This document shows positions 1 to 9,336 of a stretch of 64,000 nt of DNA, piece after piece (position 1 is the first letter of the stretch; each line of letters begins with the position of its first letter). Below the pieces are notes generated by a model. That model made no database searches. It saw nothing but the letters and a program-made list of their open reading frames with translations, and was not told the origin of the DNA. Source of the DNA: Modestobacter sp. VKM Ac-2985 (GTDB lineage Bacteria > Actinomycetota > Actinomycetes > Mycobacteriales > Geodermatophilaceae); NCBI RefSeq assembly GCF_026967925.1, contig NZ_JAPVBI010000001.1:1387894-1451893 (forward strand), in the 5' to 3' direction. Made by a program: the position numbers and the translations under genes.

Positions 1-72
1 CTGCCGTGTGGCTCTGCCCTGCCGTGTGGCTCTGCCCTGCCGTGTGGCTCTGCCCTGCCGTGTGGCTCTGCC
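1..72. repeat. 18-bp tandem repeat, four copies
   Basis: Four head-to-tail copies of CTGCCGTGTGGCTCTGCC run from the first base of the window, followed by a partial unit (CTGCCCTG). The array is cut by the window edge, so the true copy number is unknown. It is a short minisatellite without spacers. Confidence 0.9.
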
Positions 73-425
73 CTGCCCTGACGCCGACCCGGGCGCTGAT
101 CGGCTGGCCTCATGGTGGCGCCGCCTATCGTCGCCGCGACTGACCGCGTTCAGCTCTGCCGGGTGTCCGTTGCCGGGTCCGAAACCGTCACGGTCCTTCT
201 CCACGCGCTGAGCGGTCGCAGGAACTGCCCCCGCACCCCTGCAAGACGGTCCTTTGAATGTCTAGATCGAAGATCGAAGATGGCCGCATCCCGTCAGGCG
301 CAGCCCTGCCAGCACCCCCTCGGCGACTCGCGACGCGGCCTTCCGGCTTCGACTCGCACGAGTGACGGCTCAGACGATTGCCGGCTCCCCGGTTGTACGG
401 TTTCGCTCCCTGACGAAGGAGCCTC
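73..425. other. Intergenic stretch upstream of lipoprotein gene
   Basis: No convincing gene is seen here; the short open frames are shadows without a ribosome-binding site. The last bases carry AAGGAG four bases before the ATG of the next gene, so the promoter of that gene presumably lies in this stretch. Confidence 0.5.
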
Positions 426-1337
426 ATGCGTCGCCGTATCGCAGCCGCCTACTGGCTATCTGCGTCGCTCTTGTTGACGGCGTGCTCGGGCACATCGGCT
501 GGCGAGACGTCGTCGTCCAGCTCGGCGCCCTACAGCCCCGGCCCCGTAGTGGCCTCCGCCTTAGCGGCTGAGCCAACTCCTGAGCCATTCCATGCAGCCG
601 GGTACCCCACGACGCAAGACGAGGACACTGCTTTCGTCAGCGAAGTCGCCGCACTCGACACCGTAAAGTCGCTGTTGACGGGACATCTATACACCCTGCC
701 GACCGACCTCGCGGAGAAAGCGCATCAGCTCGCGGCCCTAGGCCGCGATGTTTGTAGCAGCTACGGGGGCAGCAACATCGACGCAGTTGTGGCGACCGTT
801 GCGTCCAACGGCATCGACGCCATAGACGCGACCGCTTTCGTAGTCGCAGCGGCGGGCGTCTATTGTCCACAGAAGCTCGTCAGCCTGGGCGCCGGCCAAG
901 CCATGACCGGCGGCGTTGTAATTCAGCCCGTCATCCCGCAGTGCCCGCCGGAAGCCCCCATCGTTGTGACGGTCAGTCCAATGCAATTGACCGGACAGTC
1001 GAATGCCGAGATTTATGGCGATTTGTGGGATGAAGAGTTGGCCGACATACTCAGCGATGACGGAACCTATAGCGGCCGTTGGTCCTACACGCTCACCAAT
1101 ACATCCAACTATGACGTGATCGTGACTCTGGAAGACCGCGTGGTCTCCGAGAAGTACACACAGGACTGGGCCGCCGCCCAGGGAACGACGTCGAGCTCGA
1201 CGCACGCACCGTTTTACGTGCCTGCGCACCAGAGCATCACCGACGCTGGCACCATCTCTGGCGTCTACGCCTGGCAGTCAGCTGAGTACCGCATCGCTTC
1301 CTGGCTGCCTGTGCAATGCCAAGTCACAATCGGCTGA
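426..1337 (+). CDS. Putative secreted lipoprotein
   Basis: 303 aa. The N-terminus has two or three arginines, a hydrophobic stretch and a lipobox (LLTAC, Cys about residue 20), so it should be exported and lipid-anchored. A low-complexity Ser/Thr/Pro linker follows, then a globular part with several Cys residues. No family is recognised. The ATG at 426 is chosen because AAGGAG lies four bases upstream. The gene is followed after 4 bases by a small HTH gene in the same direction. Base composition is lower in G+C than the chromosomal genes to the right, in keeping with island cargo. Confidence 0.7.
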   Translation: MRRRIAAAYWLSASLLLTACSGTSAGETSSSSSAPYSPGPVVASALAAEPTPEPFHAAGYPTTQDEDTAFVSEVAALDTVKSLLTGHLYTLPTDLAEKAHQLAALGRDVCSSYGGSNIDAVVATVASNGIDAIDATAFVVAAAGVYCPQKLVSLGAGQAMTGGVVIQPVIPQCPPEAPIVVTVSPMQLTGQSNAEIYGDLWDEELADILSDDGTYSGRWSYTLTNTSNYDVIVTLEDRVVSEKYTQDWAAAQGTTSSSTHAPFYVPAHQSITDAGTISGVYAWQSAEYRIASWLPVQCQVTIG

Positions 1338-1341
1338 TGTC

Positions 1342-1623
1342 GTGCCCTACCCGCCAAGACCACAGTTACAGACGCTAAGTCAGTTCGTCGGCACTGCTGT
1401 CTCACGACCCGATCCCCGCGTGCAGGCGGAGGTCGAAGCCTTCGTGCGTGACGAGTACGCGGCAGGGCGGTCCCTTCGCGAGATTGCCGAACTGACAGGC
1501 CGATCACATTCGGCCGTCCGAAACATACTCGATAAGCACGGAGTTGAACGGCGACCGGTGGGAGCTACTGGTCTCGCCATTGGCCGGGACACAGAGGCGA
1601 TCAAGAATAAGCGCCCATCCTGA
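1342..1623 (+). CDS. Small helix-turn-helix protein
   Basis: 93 aa starting with GTG, four bases after the lipoprotein stop. The central part (about residues 30-62) reads as a resolvase/Hin-like HTH: a charged helix, then GRSLREIAELTGRSHSAV, then ILDKHGVERR. Short actinobacterial proteins with this layout are common and are annotated only as helix-turn-helix proteins. It may bind DNA and could regulate the neighbouring lipoprotein gene, but no target is visible. The C-terminus is unstructured. Confidence 0.6.
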   Translation: MPYPPRPQLQTLSQFVGTAVSRPDPRVQAEVEAFVRDEYAAGRSLREIAELTGRSHSAVRNILDKHGVERRPVGATGLAIGRDTEAIKNKRPS

Positions 1624-1735
1624 GTTCGGCCGACACAATCGTCCGACACTCCCACGCGCACGCCCTACCGCTGACCGAAATCGCAGGCTTGTCTGGCCAC
1701 TACAGACGGAGCAGCCGACCACGGAACGGCCATGG

Positions 1736-4700
1736 TCACCTCCACCAAGAGGTGCCGCCCACACGCAGCGTGTGACTGATCCGCCGCTCTCGGGTCGGAT
1801 TAGTGAACTCGTAGGCCACACCCTTGCTCTCGCACAGTTTTTGGAGAACTTCTTGATCGCTGTACGCCATGTGCGTGTACTCGATGTGCAGACGCGATAT
1901 AGGTAGACTGCTAAGTGCCATTCCATTGCTAAAAGCACTTCCGCTGACAACCAGCTCTTTTAGATTTGCGAAACCCGCGAGCGTAGAGGCGTCAAGCACT
2001 GTAGGACAGTCAACCAGGCTAAGACCGCGCAATGACGTGTTCCCATACCAGTCGTTCAATGACAAACTTCCGCAGTCATCCAGCTCTAGGATCTCCAGAT
2101 TAGGCAGTCCGCTGAGGTGGTCAAGCGAACTCAGATCCGGACAACTTGCGATCCGCAAACGCTTCAACGAAGGAATGGAACCAAGTTCGGCCAAGGTTCT
2201 CAACCCTCGCACGCCCTCAAGTTCTAAGTACTCAAGGTCAGTTTGCTGCAAGAACTGCCACGGGAGCGTCGCCCAGAGTTCTGCGGCGTCCGTCCAGGTT
2301 CCTACGGCAATGGAGAGAACCTTGAGTCGATCCACTGACTGCTCGAGAAGCCGAACTAGAACTGGAGTATCAACATGTCGCAGTTCCAACTTTGCAAGGC
2401 TCGGCCAAGACCCATCGAAATCATCCGCAAGATTAGAGCATGCCCTTAGCCGCAACACCCGAAGCGAATCTTGATGCGTCAGAGGCGCCAACCTTCTTAC
2501 CCGACGATTGTTCGTGAGCGTGAAGTGGGCTACCGGTGGACCATCTGCCAGGAACTCTAGTTGACCGACATCCTGCCCCAAGTCCCAGGTGACTGAATCC
2601 ACTCCTCCGACTGCGTTAGCCGCGACGCCTAGTTTAGAATCGCGAAGTATTAGACGTCGCGTGGTGTATGGCGCCTGATTGAGCACCCTAACCGCATATT
2701 CATCGGGGGGGAAATAGGACCACGCAGAGACCAAGGAATTCCAGCCTTCGGCCGTCTTTACCTCCGCAGCATAACGGGTGAGTTGCTCAAAGCCCCGCTC
2801 CGTGCCGATCGATCCGGCAAGGCTAATGCACCGCGCTAACTGTGCGGAAGACAAACGTCCCGTGTAAGACTCAAGGACCCCCATAACTTGCGCGCCATAT
2901 GAGGCCAGCGTCACCACTTCGTGGAGACTTCGTGGCGGAAAGATCGTCTGCACGTGTGAGAGAACACGTTGGCGCAAGTCTTCGCTGAGACCAGACTGCG
3001 CAGTCTCGAGACAGTCGAGCGCGAGCTGCTGTAGCTTTCGCTTAGTCTCACGCGACGCTGCATTTACTCTACGCCCCGCACGCCGGGTTTGATCCTCAGC
3101 GAGCTCCAATACTGAGGAGACAATCAGGTTTCGCTCGCCCGGTCGCGCATGACCGACCGCAAGGATTACGACTTCGCGCCAACTGTCGTTGAGCAGATTC
3201 TGTAGCACCTGCCCTATGCAGTCGCTTTCAACCGCCTCTTTCGCCGCCAGGTACTCCTGGAACGTTTTGTGCAGAAAATCAATATTCTTCAGGCCTACCC
3301 TTCGAAGCAGTCCTGACCGGATCAAGAGGTGTTTGAGTACCGACTCGGCCTCGCTGACCTCACGTCCGAGCGAGGGTAAAGCCTCACGGATCTTCTCCAG
3401 TACCGCGCCATAGTCAGCTTCCACGTGACCATTTATTACGTACCAGTAGGCAACCTTTTGGACGACCGTCAGTTGCTGTTCCGGGCTAAGCGATGCTTCC
3501 CTCGCCGCCGCTACTTGCCGCTGTTCGTCGCGCTCGGCCAACATCATATCCATAGCAATCCGGTACAGCTGCATTCGATTATGGGGAAGGCGACCCTTGC
3601 GATCCTTATGCAGGACGCACATCATTGCGCATAACAGAGGATTGTTGGCCAGCGACCGTAGTGTCGGCGTCGTGTCAAGCGCGGCTATCAGCCGAGGCTC
3701 GTATGTGCGCAGGGCCGTCTTCTCTTCATCGCTCGCATACTCGCTCGCGGCGTCGTGCCAATTGCTCACAAAGCTACGAATTCGACTGGGACTCATCGGA
3801 AGTATCTGCGCCGCCGTATAATTGCCCTTTTGAAGCCAGTCCGGTGGTACAGCCTCAGGCCGTGAGGTTATTACCCACCTATTAAGCGGATACGCGTCCG
3901 TCATCTCTTCGACCCATTTGCGAAGTCTTCCCCGGTCGGACTCCCGGAGTTCATCCACCCCATCAATCAGGATAAGGGCCTTGCCCGATTCGAGCAGCCG
4001 CTGCGTCCAGTCATGGGGTTTGTCGGCGGAGATTGTCCAGCTCTGCTGATCGACTAGTCCCTCGGGTCGGGGCAATGCGATTTGCGGCACCTGATCCAAT
4101 TGTCTGAGCATCAAAAGGATCGGAACCGTCGAGTTAAGGCGGATGTGCTGCGATTCAAAAGCCCGCTGGGCGCTTTGTAGTGCCAGCCATTGTAGGATTG
4201 TGGTCTTACCCGAGCCGGCTGGCCCGAGCAGTAAAAGCCGAGGATTTTGAGCTAGGACTTGCTCAACGGGGAGGCCCAAGGCCTCCACGTCATCTGACAT
4301 TCGCTGTCGCTCCCTAGATCCCTGGGTCACCGCTAGGGATACGTAAGACGATGCGACCGAATGACTCTCGTGCGATAGCGATGAAGGCAGGCCGAACAGC
4401 TCAATTCGCGCCTGCCTCCGCGCTATCTCCCGACGATAATTGAAGGTGAACTCCTCGGCTGCATCCTGACGCTGAATTTGCCCGATGTCCCGCTGAGGCC
4501 CACGATCAAGAGCTTCAGTGAGCTTGGAGATGATCAGCGTATCTCGGCGTAGTAGTTCGGCAGTCCCTCGTTGTTGGAACTCAGGAAGGGCTCCAACTGC
4601 ATCGACTACATATGCAATGCTCTCGCGGAGTAGGTGAACGAACAGCTGATGCGCTTCTTGACTTAGACCAGCGCTCAGGATCTTCGCTGAGTTGGACTTT

Positions 4701-5065
4701 AGTATATTGGAGGTTAGGCCGGGAATGCTGAGGTCAGCAGCGAGTATGTCGCGATCCGCCAGTCCAGCACCTTGGAGAACCACACCTGCTAAATCAACCG
4801 CGGCCAGACGCTCATTCTCGGGCACGCCTTTGAATTCATGCTCTAGAAGCGCCAGCACCCGCTGCGCCACATCGTCTGCCAGCTGATCGAACTGTCGGCC
4901 GACTTTCCGACCTTGCATTAGGTCAGCTCCGGACGCGACTGCCAACTCTGCAAGCGATAGGTCGCGGCGTTGGGTGTCTACCCGGTTCTTCAGCCAGCGA
5001 GTCCCGGATACCCGGGCAACCGTCATGCCGATTCGGAGTGCGGCGGCCTCGATACCGGGGAGCAT
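1736..5065 (-). CDS. NACHT-LRR NTPase, bacterial NLR-like (putative anti-phage defence)
   Basis: 1109 aa from the preferred ATG at 5065, which has AAAGGAG four bases upstream; a GTG at 5134 would add 23 residues. Order of domains: an alpha-helical N-terminal region (1-250) resembling NACHT N-terminal helical domains; NACHT NTPase with Walker A GPAGSGKT (about 281-288), Walker B LILIDGVDE (about 365-373) and sensor motif ITSRP (about 399); a helical winged region; and C-terminal leucine-rich repeats (about 860-1085) with units such as LKRLRIASCPDLSSL. This is the STAND/NLR architecture. NACHT proteins of bacteria (bNACHT) are known to protect against phages; which trigger this one senses through its LRRs is unknown. 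No separate effector domain is recognised; the N-terminal domain or the upstream membrane protein could act as effector. G+C is visibly below that of the flanking chromosome. Confidence 0.85.
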   Translation of the reverse strand: MLPGIEAAALRIGMTVARVSGTRWLKNRVDTQRRDLSLAELAVASGADLMQGRKVGRQFDQLADDVAQRVLALLEHEFKGVPENERLAAVDLAGVVLQGAGLADRDILAADLSIPGLTSNILKSNSAKILSAGLSQEAHQLFVHLLRESIAYVVDAVGALPEFQQRGTAELLRRDTLIISKLTEALDRGPQRDIGQIQRQDAAEEFTFNYRREIARRQARIELFGLPSSLSHESHSVASSYVSLAVTQGSRERQRMSDDVEALGLPVEQVLAQNPRLLLLGPAGSGKTTILQWLALQSAQRAFESQHIRLNSTVPILLMLRQLDQVPQIALPRPEGLVDQQSWTISADKPHDWTQRLLESGKALILIDGVDELRESDRGRLRKWVEEMTDAYPLNRWVITSRPEAVPPDWLQKGNYTAAQILPMSPSRIRSFVSNWHDAASEYASDEEKTALRTYEPRLIAALDTTPTLRSLANNPLLCAMMCVLHKDRKGRLPHNRMQLYRIAMDMMLAERDEQRQVAAAREASLSPEQQLTVVQKVAYWYVINGHVEADYGAVLEKIREALPSLGREVSEAESVLKHLLIRSGLLRRVGLKNIDFLHKTFQEYLAAKEAVESDCIGQVLQNLLNDSWREVVILAVGHARPGERNLIVSSVLELAEDQTRRAGRRVNAASRETKRKLQQLALDCLETAQSGLSEDLRQRVLSHVQTIFPPRSLHEVVTLASYGAQVMGVLESYTGRLSSAQLARCISLAGSIGTERGFEQLTRYAAEVKTAEGWNSLVSAWSYFPPDEYAVRVLNQAPYTTRRLILRDSKLGVAANAVGGVDSVTWDLGQDVGQLEFLADGPPVAHFTLTNNRRVRRLAPLTHQDSLRVLRLRACSNLADDFDGSWPSLAKLELRHVDTPVLVRLLEQSVDRLKVLSIAVGTWTDAAELWATLPWQFLQQTDLEYLELEGVRGLRTLAELGSIPSLKRLRIASCPDLSSLDHLSGLPNLEILELDDCGSLSLNDWYGNTSLRGLSLVDCPTVLDASTLAGFANLKELVVSGSAFSNGMALSSLPISRLHIEYTHMAYSDQEVLQKLCESKGVAYEFTNPTRERRISHTLRVGGTSWWR

Positions 5066-5213
5066 GTGTCTCCTTTGAGCGGTCAGCGCGTGGAGTCTAG
5101 CGGCGAGGGAGTCTCGCCACCTCTCGACTTGCACGCAGCGGTGTAGCCACTCCTTCGCGAGGGCGCGCCCTTGTGCGACCGAGCCTAGGTCGGTCGAGAG
5201 CGGCGACGGATCG

Positions 5214-6053
5214 CTAGATGCCCGTAGGTTCGGCGTTGCCCACGCGTTCTGTTGGGTGCGTGTCCTGGCGAGGGGCTCCCCGGCGGTTTGCCTCCCGATC
5301 GCGCATGTAGTTCCTTAAGATTACTTCAACTGATACAGGGCCACTCCGCGTGTACACGCGCGTGCCGATGCGGTTAGGTAGGCGGCCTAACTCCGGCCAG
5401 GCTATGTCTTTAACCTCATGGAAGCCACGTTGATGTCCTCCGATTGCCTGGCGCAAAGCCCTGTCTAACTCTTGTGACGCTTCGAACAGGAGTTGATAGG
5501 CGGAGGCGTGCCGATCTTCTCGCGCGGTGTTTAGCAGCACAACGACCGCCGCAAGATACTGACCTGTGGCAGCGCTTCCCCGCCGGATTTCCGTCGTGAC
5601 ACTCGGAAAGGAACCCAATGCTGCGACGGTTTTTCTTAGGCGAGATAGGCGCTGACGCATGCCTAACATCAGTTCCTGCAGCTGCGAATCTTCTAGTGTT
5701 GACCAACGAGTCTCGTCGCCAAAAAGGAGTACGGGAGCGCGCAAGCCATCCAAGTCGCTAGCGAGATTGGGCGTGAGCTGCTCATACTCTTCCTGCAGCT
5801 TGTCCCGGCGAATGTCTGAGCGTTCGCGGTTATAAAGGTACACGGCACCCGCGACAGTCAACAGAGCGAAAACCCCTTGGAACATGCTGAGAACAACACT
5901 CATCCAGAATTCGTCGTCGCCCCAGGCCCGCCCATTCTCTCCCCATCCGCCTGTAGGCGCCTTGTTGATCAATGGTCCCACCTGGGTCACTAAGATCACC
6001 ACGGAGGCGAGAGCAAAGACTATGAGTAGCGCACGACGCCTCATCCGGGACAT
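5214..6053 (-). CDS. Two-TM membrane protein upstream of NACHT-LRR gene
   Basis: About 279 aa from the ATG at 6053; the open frame continues upstream to a TTG at 6218, which I consider less likely. Two hydrophobic helices (about residues 7-24 and 48-68) are followed by a soluble, charged, helical domain of about 200 residues that is probably cytoplasmic. No family is recognised. It lies 148 bp upstream of the NACHT-LRR gene on the same strand and has the same lower G+C, so the two may form one operon; a role as membrane effector or anchor of the NLR is inference only. Confidence 0.6.
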   Translation of the reverse strand: MSRMRRRALLIVFALASVVILVTQVGPLINKAPTGGWGENGRAWGDDEFWMSVVLSMFQGVFALLTVAGAVYLYNRERSDIRRDKLQEEYEQLTPNLASDLDGLRAPVLLFGDETRWSTLEDSQLQELMLGMRQRLSRLRKTVAALGSFPSVTTEIRRGSAATGQYLAAVVVLLNTAREDRHASAYQLLFEASQELDRALRQAIGGHQRGFHEVKDIAWPELGRLPNRIGTRVYTRSGPVSVEVILRNYMRDREANRRGAPRQDTHPTERVGNAEPTGI

Positions 6054-6729
6054 ATCGGGAACGCTAGCTCCGGACACTGACAGTTGCGGCGCAGAAACGC
6101 GGGCAGAACTACCGATAGAACCGCGTCGCGTCGCGCCGTGCTGTGCCCCGCTCGGCCAGAACGTTCTCGGCGGCCCGGCGACCCCGTCGTGGCGGAGGGG
6201 GGGGGGCGACTGCCCCAAAGGTCGTGCAACCCCCCACTGCCCCTCATGCGACAGATAGGCCGCCCCCCGTCAGGCTGACGGGAGCCAGGAAGCAGCCACC
6301 TAGTCGGTCCCTGGTCGTGCCATCGACCTGGGAGGGCGGCCTACTTAGGTGAGCCGACTGCTCTGCGGAGGCCGACATTTTCTCCGCTGGGCTTTCGGAG
6401 CTATGTGCCGAGGAGTCATGGTCTCGCGACCCCTATGGCAGGGGGGTATGACCCTTGAGTACCCGGTCTTGGTTACCGCCGGGTCTTAGCAGCCGAGGAC
6501 TCGCCACAGTTTCAAGGTGGCCCGATCGTTGCGTGGCCACCTACAAGCTCGGGCCCCCGCGGCTCACGCAAGGTACCGAGCCGATTACCTTGAGTGCGAG
6601 CGCGCAGGCTCCGGTCCCTACTGCCCAACCAGGGGCCCACGCGGTCACACCGAGCAAGCAGGCACGGGCCTTATCGTCTCGCGCACACGCAACGCCCATG
6701 TATCCGTGGTGCCGCTTCGCGGAGTCGCA
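6054..6729. other. Divergent intergenic region with a G10 tract
   Basis: About 680 bp between the minus-strand membrane protein and the plus-strand gene at 6730. It should hold both promoters. A run of ten G lies at 6197-6206 (C10 on the minus strand), inside the upstream extension of the membrane-protein frame. Open frames here lack ribosome-binding sites. The plus-strand frame of the next gene is open back to a GTG at 6517, so the gene could be longer than given. Confidence 0.5.
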
Positions 6730-7650
6730 GTGTGGGCAGGACACGGGGGCGATCGGTTGGCACAGTCGAGCGGGGAGCTGTGGTGGACGCGCCTCTGGAA
6801 TGGGGCGCTGGCGCATCCTGGGTGGACGGGTCTCGGAGTTCTCGTAGCCATAGGGGGCTTGACTGCAACGCTGGTTGCGGAACAAGGGGACTCAAACGAG
6901 ATTACCGACTCCGGCAATTGCAATGTGCAGGGCTCCGATAATGCCGTCCAGTGCGAGTTCACTGATCAGCCAAATTCGATTGGCGCAGTCGAACTAGAGA
7001 TCGATTGGGCTTACGGTGTTTGGTTCTTTGACGGTCCCCCTTCCGAATTACCGACTCCACCCGACTATCCCGCCTCGGAAGCCTATTACCACTGCGACGA
7101 CTGGGCGGAATGGCTTCGAGTAACCCCTGGCATTTACGCACTTGGGCCTGGGGGCACGCTGAGGATGGTGTCAGGCGTCGCGGACCAAGTGACCGTTACA
7201 AGCGTACGAGCGCAACCCTACGCTCGTGATGAGCTCCCGAGCGATGACTACACGCTCATTCGATGCAACTATGAGGCAGACGGTGGACCGGGTCTAATCA
7301 TTACAACGGATACGCGGACGCGCGAAACGACTCTGCGCGATAACTCCGGCGCTTCCCCCAATGAGGAGTTGCCCATGCCGCCAGCCGTTGCGAAGCTCAA
7401 CGGGATCGACTCCGAGGTGGCTGCCGTTGTCGTGCAGTCAGATAACTACCTCTACCAGGGCGCGATCATTGCCGAGTATGCCGTCAATGGCGAAAGCAGC
7501 ACGGTGTCTCTGGGCAACCCGGACGCGCCGTATCGATGGGTCGGTGGCGACGTGTCTGAACTCGTCAATTTCGGCGATGGGTGGGATTGGAACCCCATCG
7601 AGAACACTTGGGAGCAAGGCATCGATCTTGAGGCAATCTATCCGCGGTGA
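6730..7650 (+). CDS. Putative membrane-anchored exported protein
   Basis: 306 aa from a GTG at 6730 that has GGAG five bases upstream; GTG 6517 and TTG 6757 are alternatives. A single hydrophobic helix (about residues 25-46, GLGVLVAIGGLTATLV) acts as signal anchor. The remainder is an acidic domain rich in aromatic residues and Asp/Glu, probably outside the cell, with a few Cys. No family is recognised. It is convergent with the gene at 7717 and shares a strong bidirectional terminator with it. It belongs to the low-G+C island cargo. Confidence 0.55.
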   Translation: MWAGHGGDRLAQSSGELWWTRLWNGALAHPGWTGLGVLVAIGGLTATLVAEQGDSNEITDSGNCNVQGSDNAVQCEFTDQPNSIGAVELEIDWAYGVWFFDGPPSELPTPPDYPASEAYYHCDDWAEWLRVTPGIYALGPGGTLRMVSGVADQVTVTSVRAQPYARDELPSDDYTLIRCNYEADGGPGLIITTDTRTRETTLRDNSGASPNEELPMPPAVAKLNGIDSEVAAVVVQSDNYLYQGAIIAEYAVNGESSTVSLGNPDAPYRWVGGDVSELVNFGDGWDWNPIENTWEQGIDLEAIYPR

Positions 7651-7665
7651 GCTCGGCGCCGAGGA

Positions 7666-7701
7666 CCCAGCGGAGGGGTTCGCATAAGCCCCTCCGCTGG
7701 G
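7666..7701. terminator. Bidirectional terminator hairpin
   Basis: Perfect 13-bp stem CCCAGCGGAGGGG / CCCCTCCGCTGGG with a 10-nt loop, placed between two convergent genes. There is no long T tract, as is common in high-G+C bacteria. Confidence 0.75.
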
Positions 7702-7716
7702 CTGTCTCTCAGTCCG

Positions 7717-8784
7717 TCAGCCGATCCGGTACATCAAGCCCAGGTGTGCCGTGACGACGAATGGGTCCGCGTTCCCGAAACGTCGCCCGAGGTCGGGGAC
7801 GTCTACGGCCAAGTGGTCGATAGCGGCGACCCGGCCCAGGTCGTCGGCCATGTTGCCGACCTGCTTCCGAACAGCCTCCTTCATCATCTCGGCCACGGGC
7901 TGACCCATCAGCAGCTTGTCCGGCCACACCTTGCAGACAACCTCGACCGTCATGCGACGGTCACCCTTGCCCTGCGAATTGGTCAGCACCCTGTAGCTGA
8001 CGGTCTCAGACTCGGCCGCACCCTCAATGGGCTCGTACATCAGGCGCACGCCGTCCCGCTCACCGTAGAAGGTGACAGCGTTGCGGAGAACGTTCCGGAC
8101 GACATTGGCGTACCGGGAGACCTGCCCGTCAGTCGGCTCGGCGTCGAGCGTCGGAACGGCCATGAATGCGCGCGTGACGTTGACGGCGGTCGGGTCCTCG
8201 TAGTGGGGGCCGTGCTTCTGGCTGGGCCACGGGTCGATCTGAACGCTGTAGTTCCGCGCCCTGCACGCCTCCTGAATGGCCTCAGCGTTCAGCGGAGCAT
8301 GGAGAGCCCCCCGGTAGTAGGTCAGGAAGAGCTTGGCGGACAAGATGCCCGCCCTGTTCTCTCCCGCCTTCTCCTGCACGATGAACAGCACCGGGGAACC
8401 ATCGTCGTTGGGCCTGACGTCAGCCTTGACGGTCACGACCCTCACCAGCAGCTCACCGCCGTAGACGTCGGCCAGGACGTCGGCGAACAGGTCGGCAACC
8501 GTGGTGTCGTCGTTGATGAGCCCACGCTCGGCACGCTTGACGTAGTTCTCGCACCCGGTGACCAGGAGCGCGGCGACGTCCTGGGCGGCGTGGATGTCCC
8601 GCCACCGGCTCTGGTGGCTATCGAAGTCGGAGAGGCTGGCCCGTCCGCTGGTCAAGAACGCCCGCAGTTCCTCGACGGCGGTCTGGTGCTGGTCGTGCAG
8701 GGTCAATGCCTCGGCGTGGGTGCTCTGGGCCTCGGCCAATGCGAGCCGGGACAGTTCGGCGGGGGTCGGGATGGTGGTCGTCAT
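7717..8784 (-). CDS. Conserved hypothetical protein of mobile element
   Basis: 355 aa. The N-terminal third is helical and rich in Ala, Glu and His (likely coiled coil); the rest is a mixed alpha/beta domain with no motif I recognise. It follows the 628-bp repeat-rich region and is the last gene of the minus-strand module that starts with the excisionase-like genes. The ATG at 8784 has only a weak Shine-Dalgarno (GAGGAAGTACCG region). Its position next to a putative replication or control region suggests a function in maintenance or transfer of the element; this is inference from context only. Confidence 0.6.
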   Translation of the reverse strand: MTTTIPTPAELSRLALAEAQSTHAEALTLHDQHQTAVEELRAFLTSGRASLSDFDSHQSRWRDIHAAQDVAALLVTGCENYVKRAERGLINDDTTVADLFADVLADVYGGELLVRVVTVKADVRPNDDGSPVLFIVQEKAGENRAGILSAKLFLTYYRGALHAPLNAEAIQEACRARNYSVQIDPWPSQKHGPHYEDPTAVNVTRAFMAVPTLDAEPTDGQVSRYANVVRNVLRNAVTFYGERDGVRLMYEPIEGAAESETVSYRVLTNSQGKGDRRMTVEVVCKVWPDKLLMGQPVAEMMKEAVRKQVGNMADDLGRVAAIDHLAVDVPDLGRRFGNADPFVVTAHLGLMYRIG

Positions 8785-9077
8785 CGGTACTTCCTCACTG
8801 TTGATGGTCTTGCCCTGATGGGCGGTGGTGGTCGTCGCCTTTGCGGCGGCGGGATTGATGCCAGTAGTGCCAGCACTGGGGTTGGCAGTGGTCTTGGCCT
8901 TACGGCTCCGGCTGCTGGTCGCGTCGTGTCGATCTCTCCGGGATGCTTCTCGGGCACGGATTCCTCTCCTGGCCTGCCTGAAAACGGCAGGCGAAATAGA
9001 CCTGCGGTCAGGCAGGTGTCTGTAATTGGGATGTTGAGCAGCGGCGGAAGGACGAAGGCCGCTGCCCCTAGGTGTAG

Positions 9078-9211
9078 CTGGTCTAGCACTGAACAGGTCC
9101 GGCTAGGAGTTTGGTCGGGCTTCGCCCTCCCACCTGCCATTGCCCTGGTCTAGCACTGAGCAGGTCCGGCTAGGAGTTTGGTCGGGCTTCGCCCTCCCAC
9201 CTGCCATTGCC
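9078..9211. repeat. 67-bp tandem direct repeat, two copies
   Basis: Copies at 9078-9144 and 9145-9211 are identical apart from one base (GAACAGG against GAGCAGG). Each copy contains GGTCTAGCACTG, GGCTAGGAG and the small hairpin GGGCTTCGCCC. An inverted relative of GGTCTAGC (GCTAGACC) lies just beyond at 9217-9224. Confidence 0.9.
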
Positions 9212-9336
9212 ACTGCGCTAGACCTGGCTTGGCCTAGAGTTGTACCTGAATCTGCCTCCTTCCGCCGCTGCCTAGATGATCTAAGAGAGGGCAGGCCGGA
9301 AATCCCCCGGAATTGCAGGGATTTCCCGACTACCAC

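Noticed and set aside
1-72. CRISPR-like repeat array
   Set aside because: Units are 18 bp and directly adjacent, with no spacers and no cas genes.
7744-9153. 469-aa plus-strand open frame over the island gene at 7717-8784
   Set aside because: It covers both the gene and the non-coding repeat hub, has shadow-like composition, and contradicts the operon direction.
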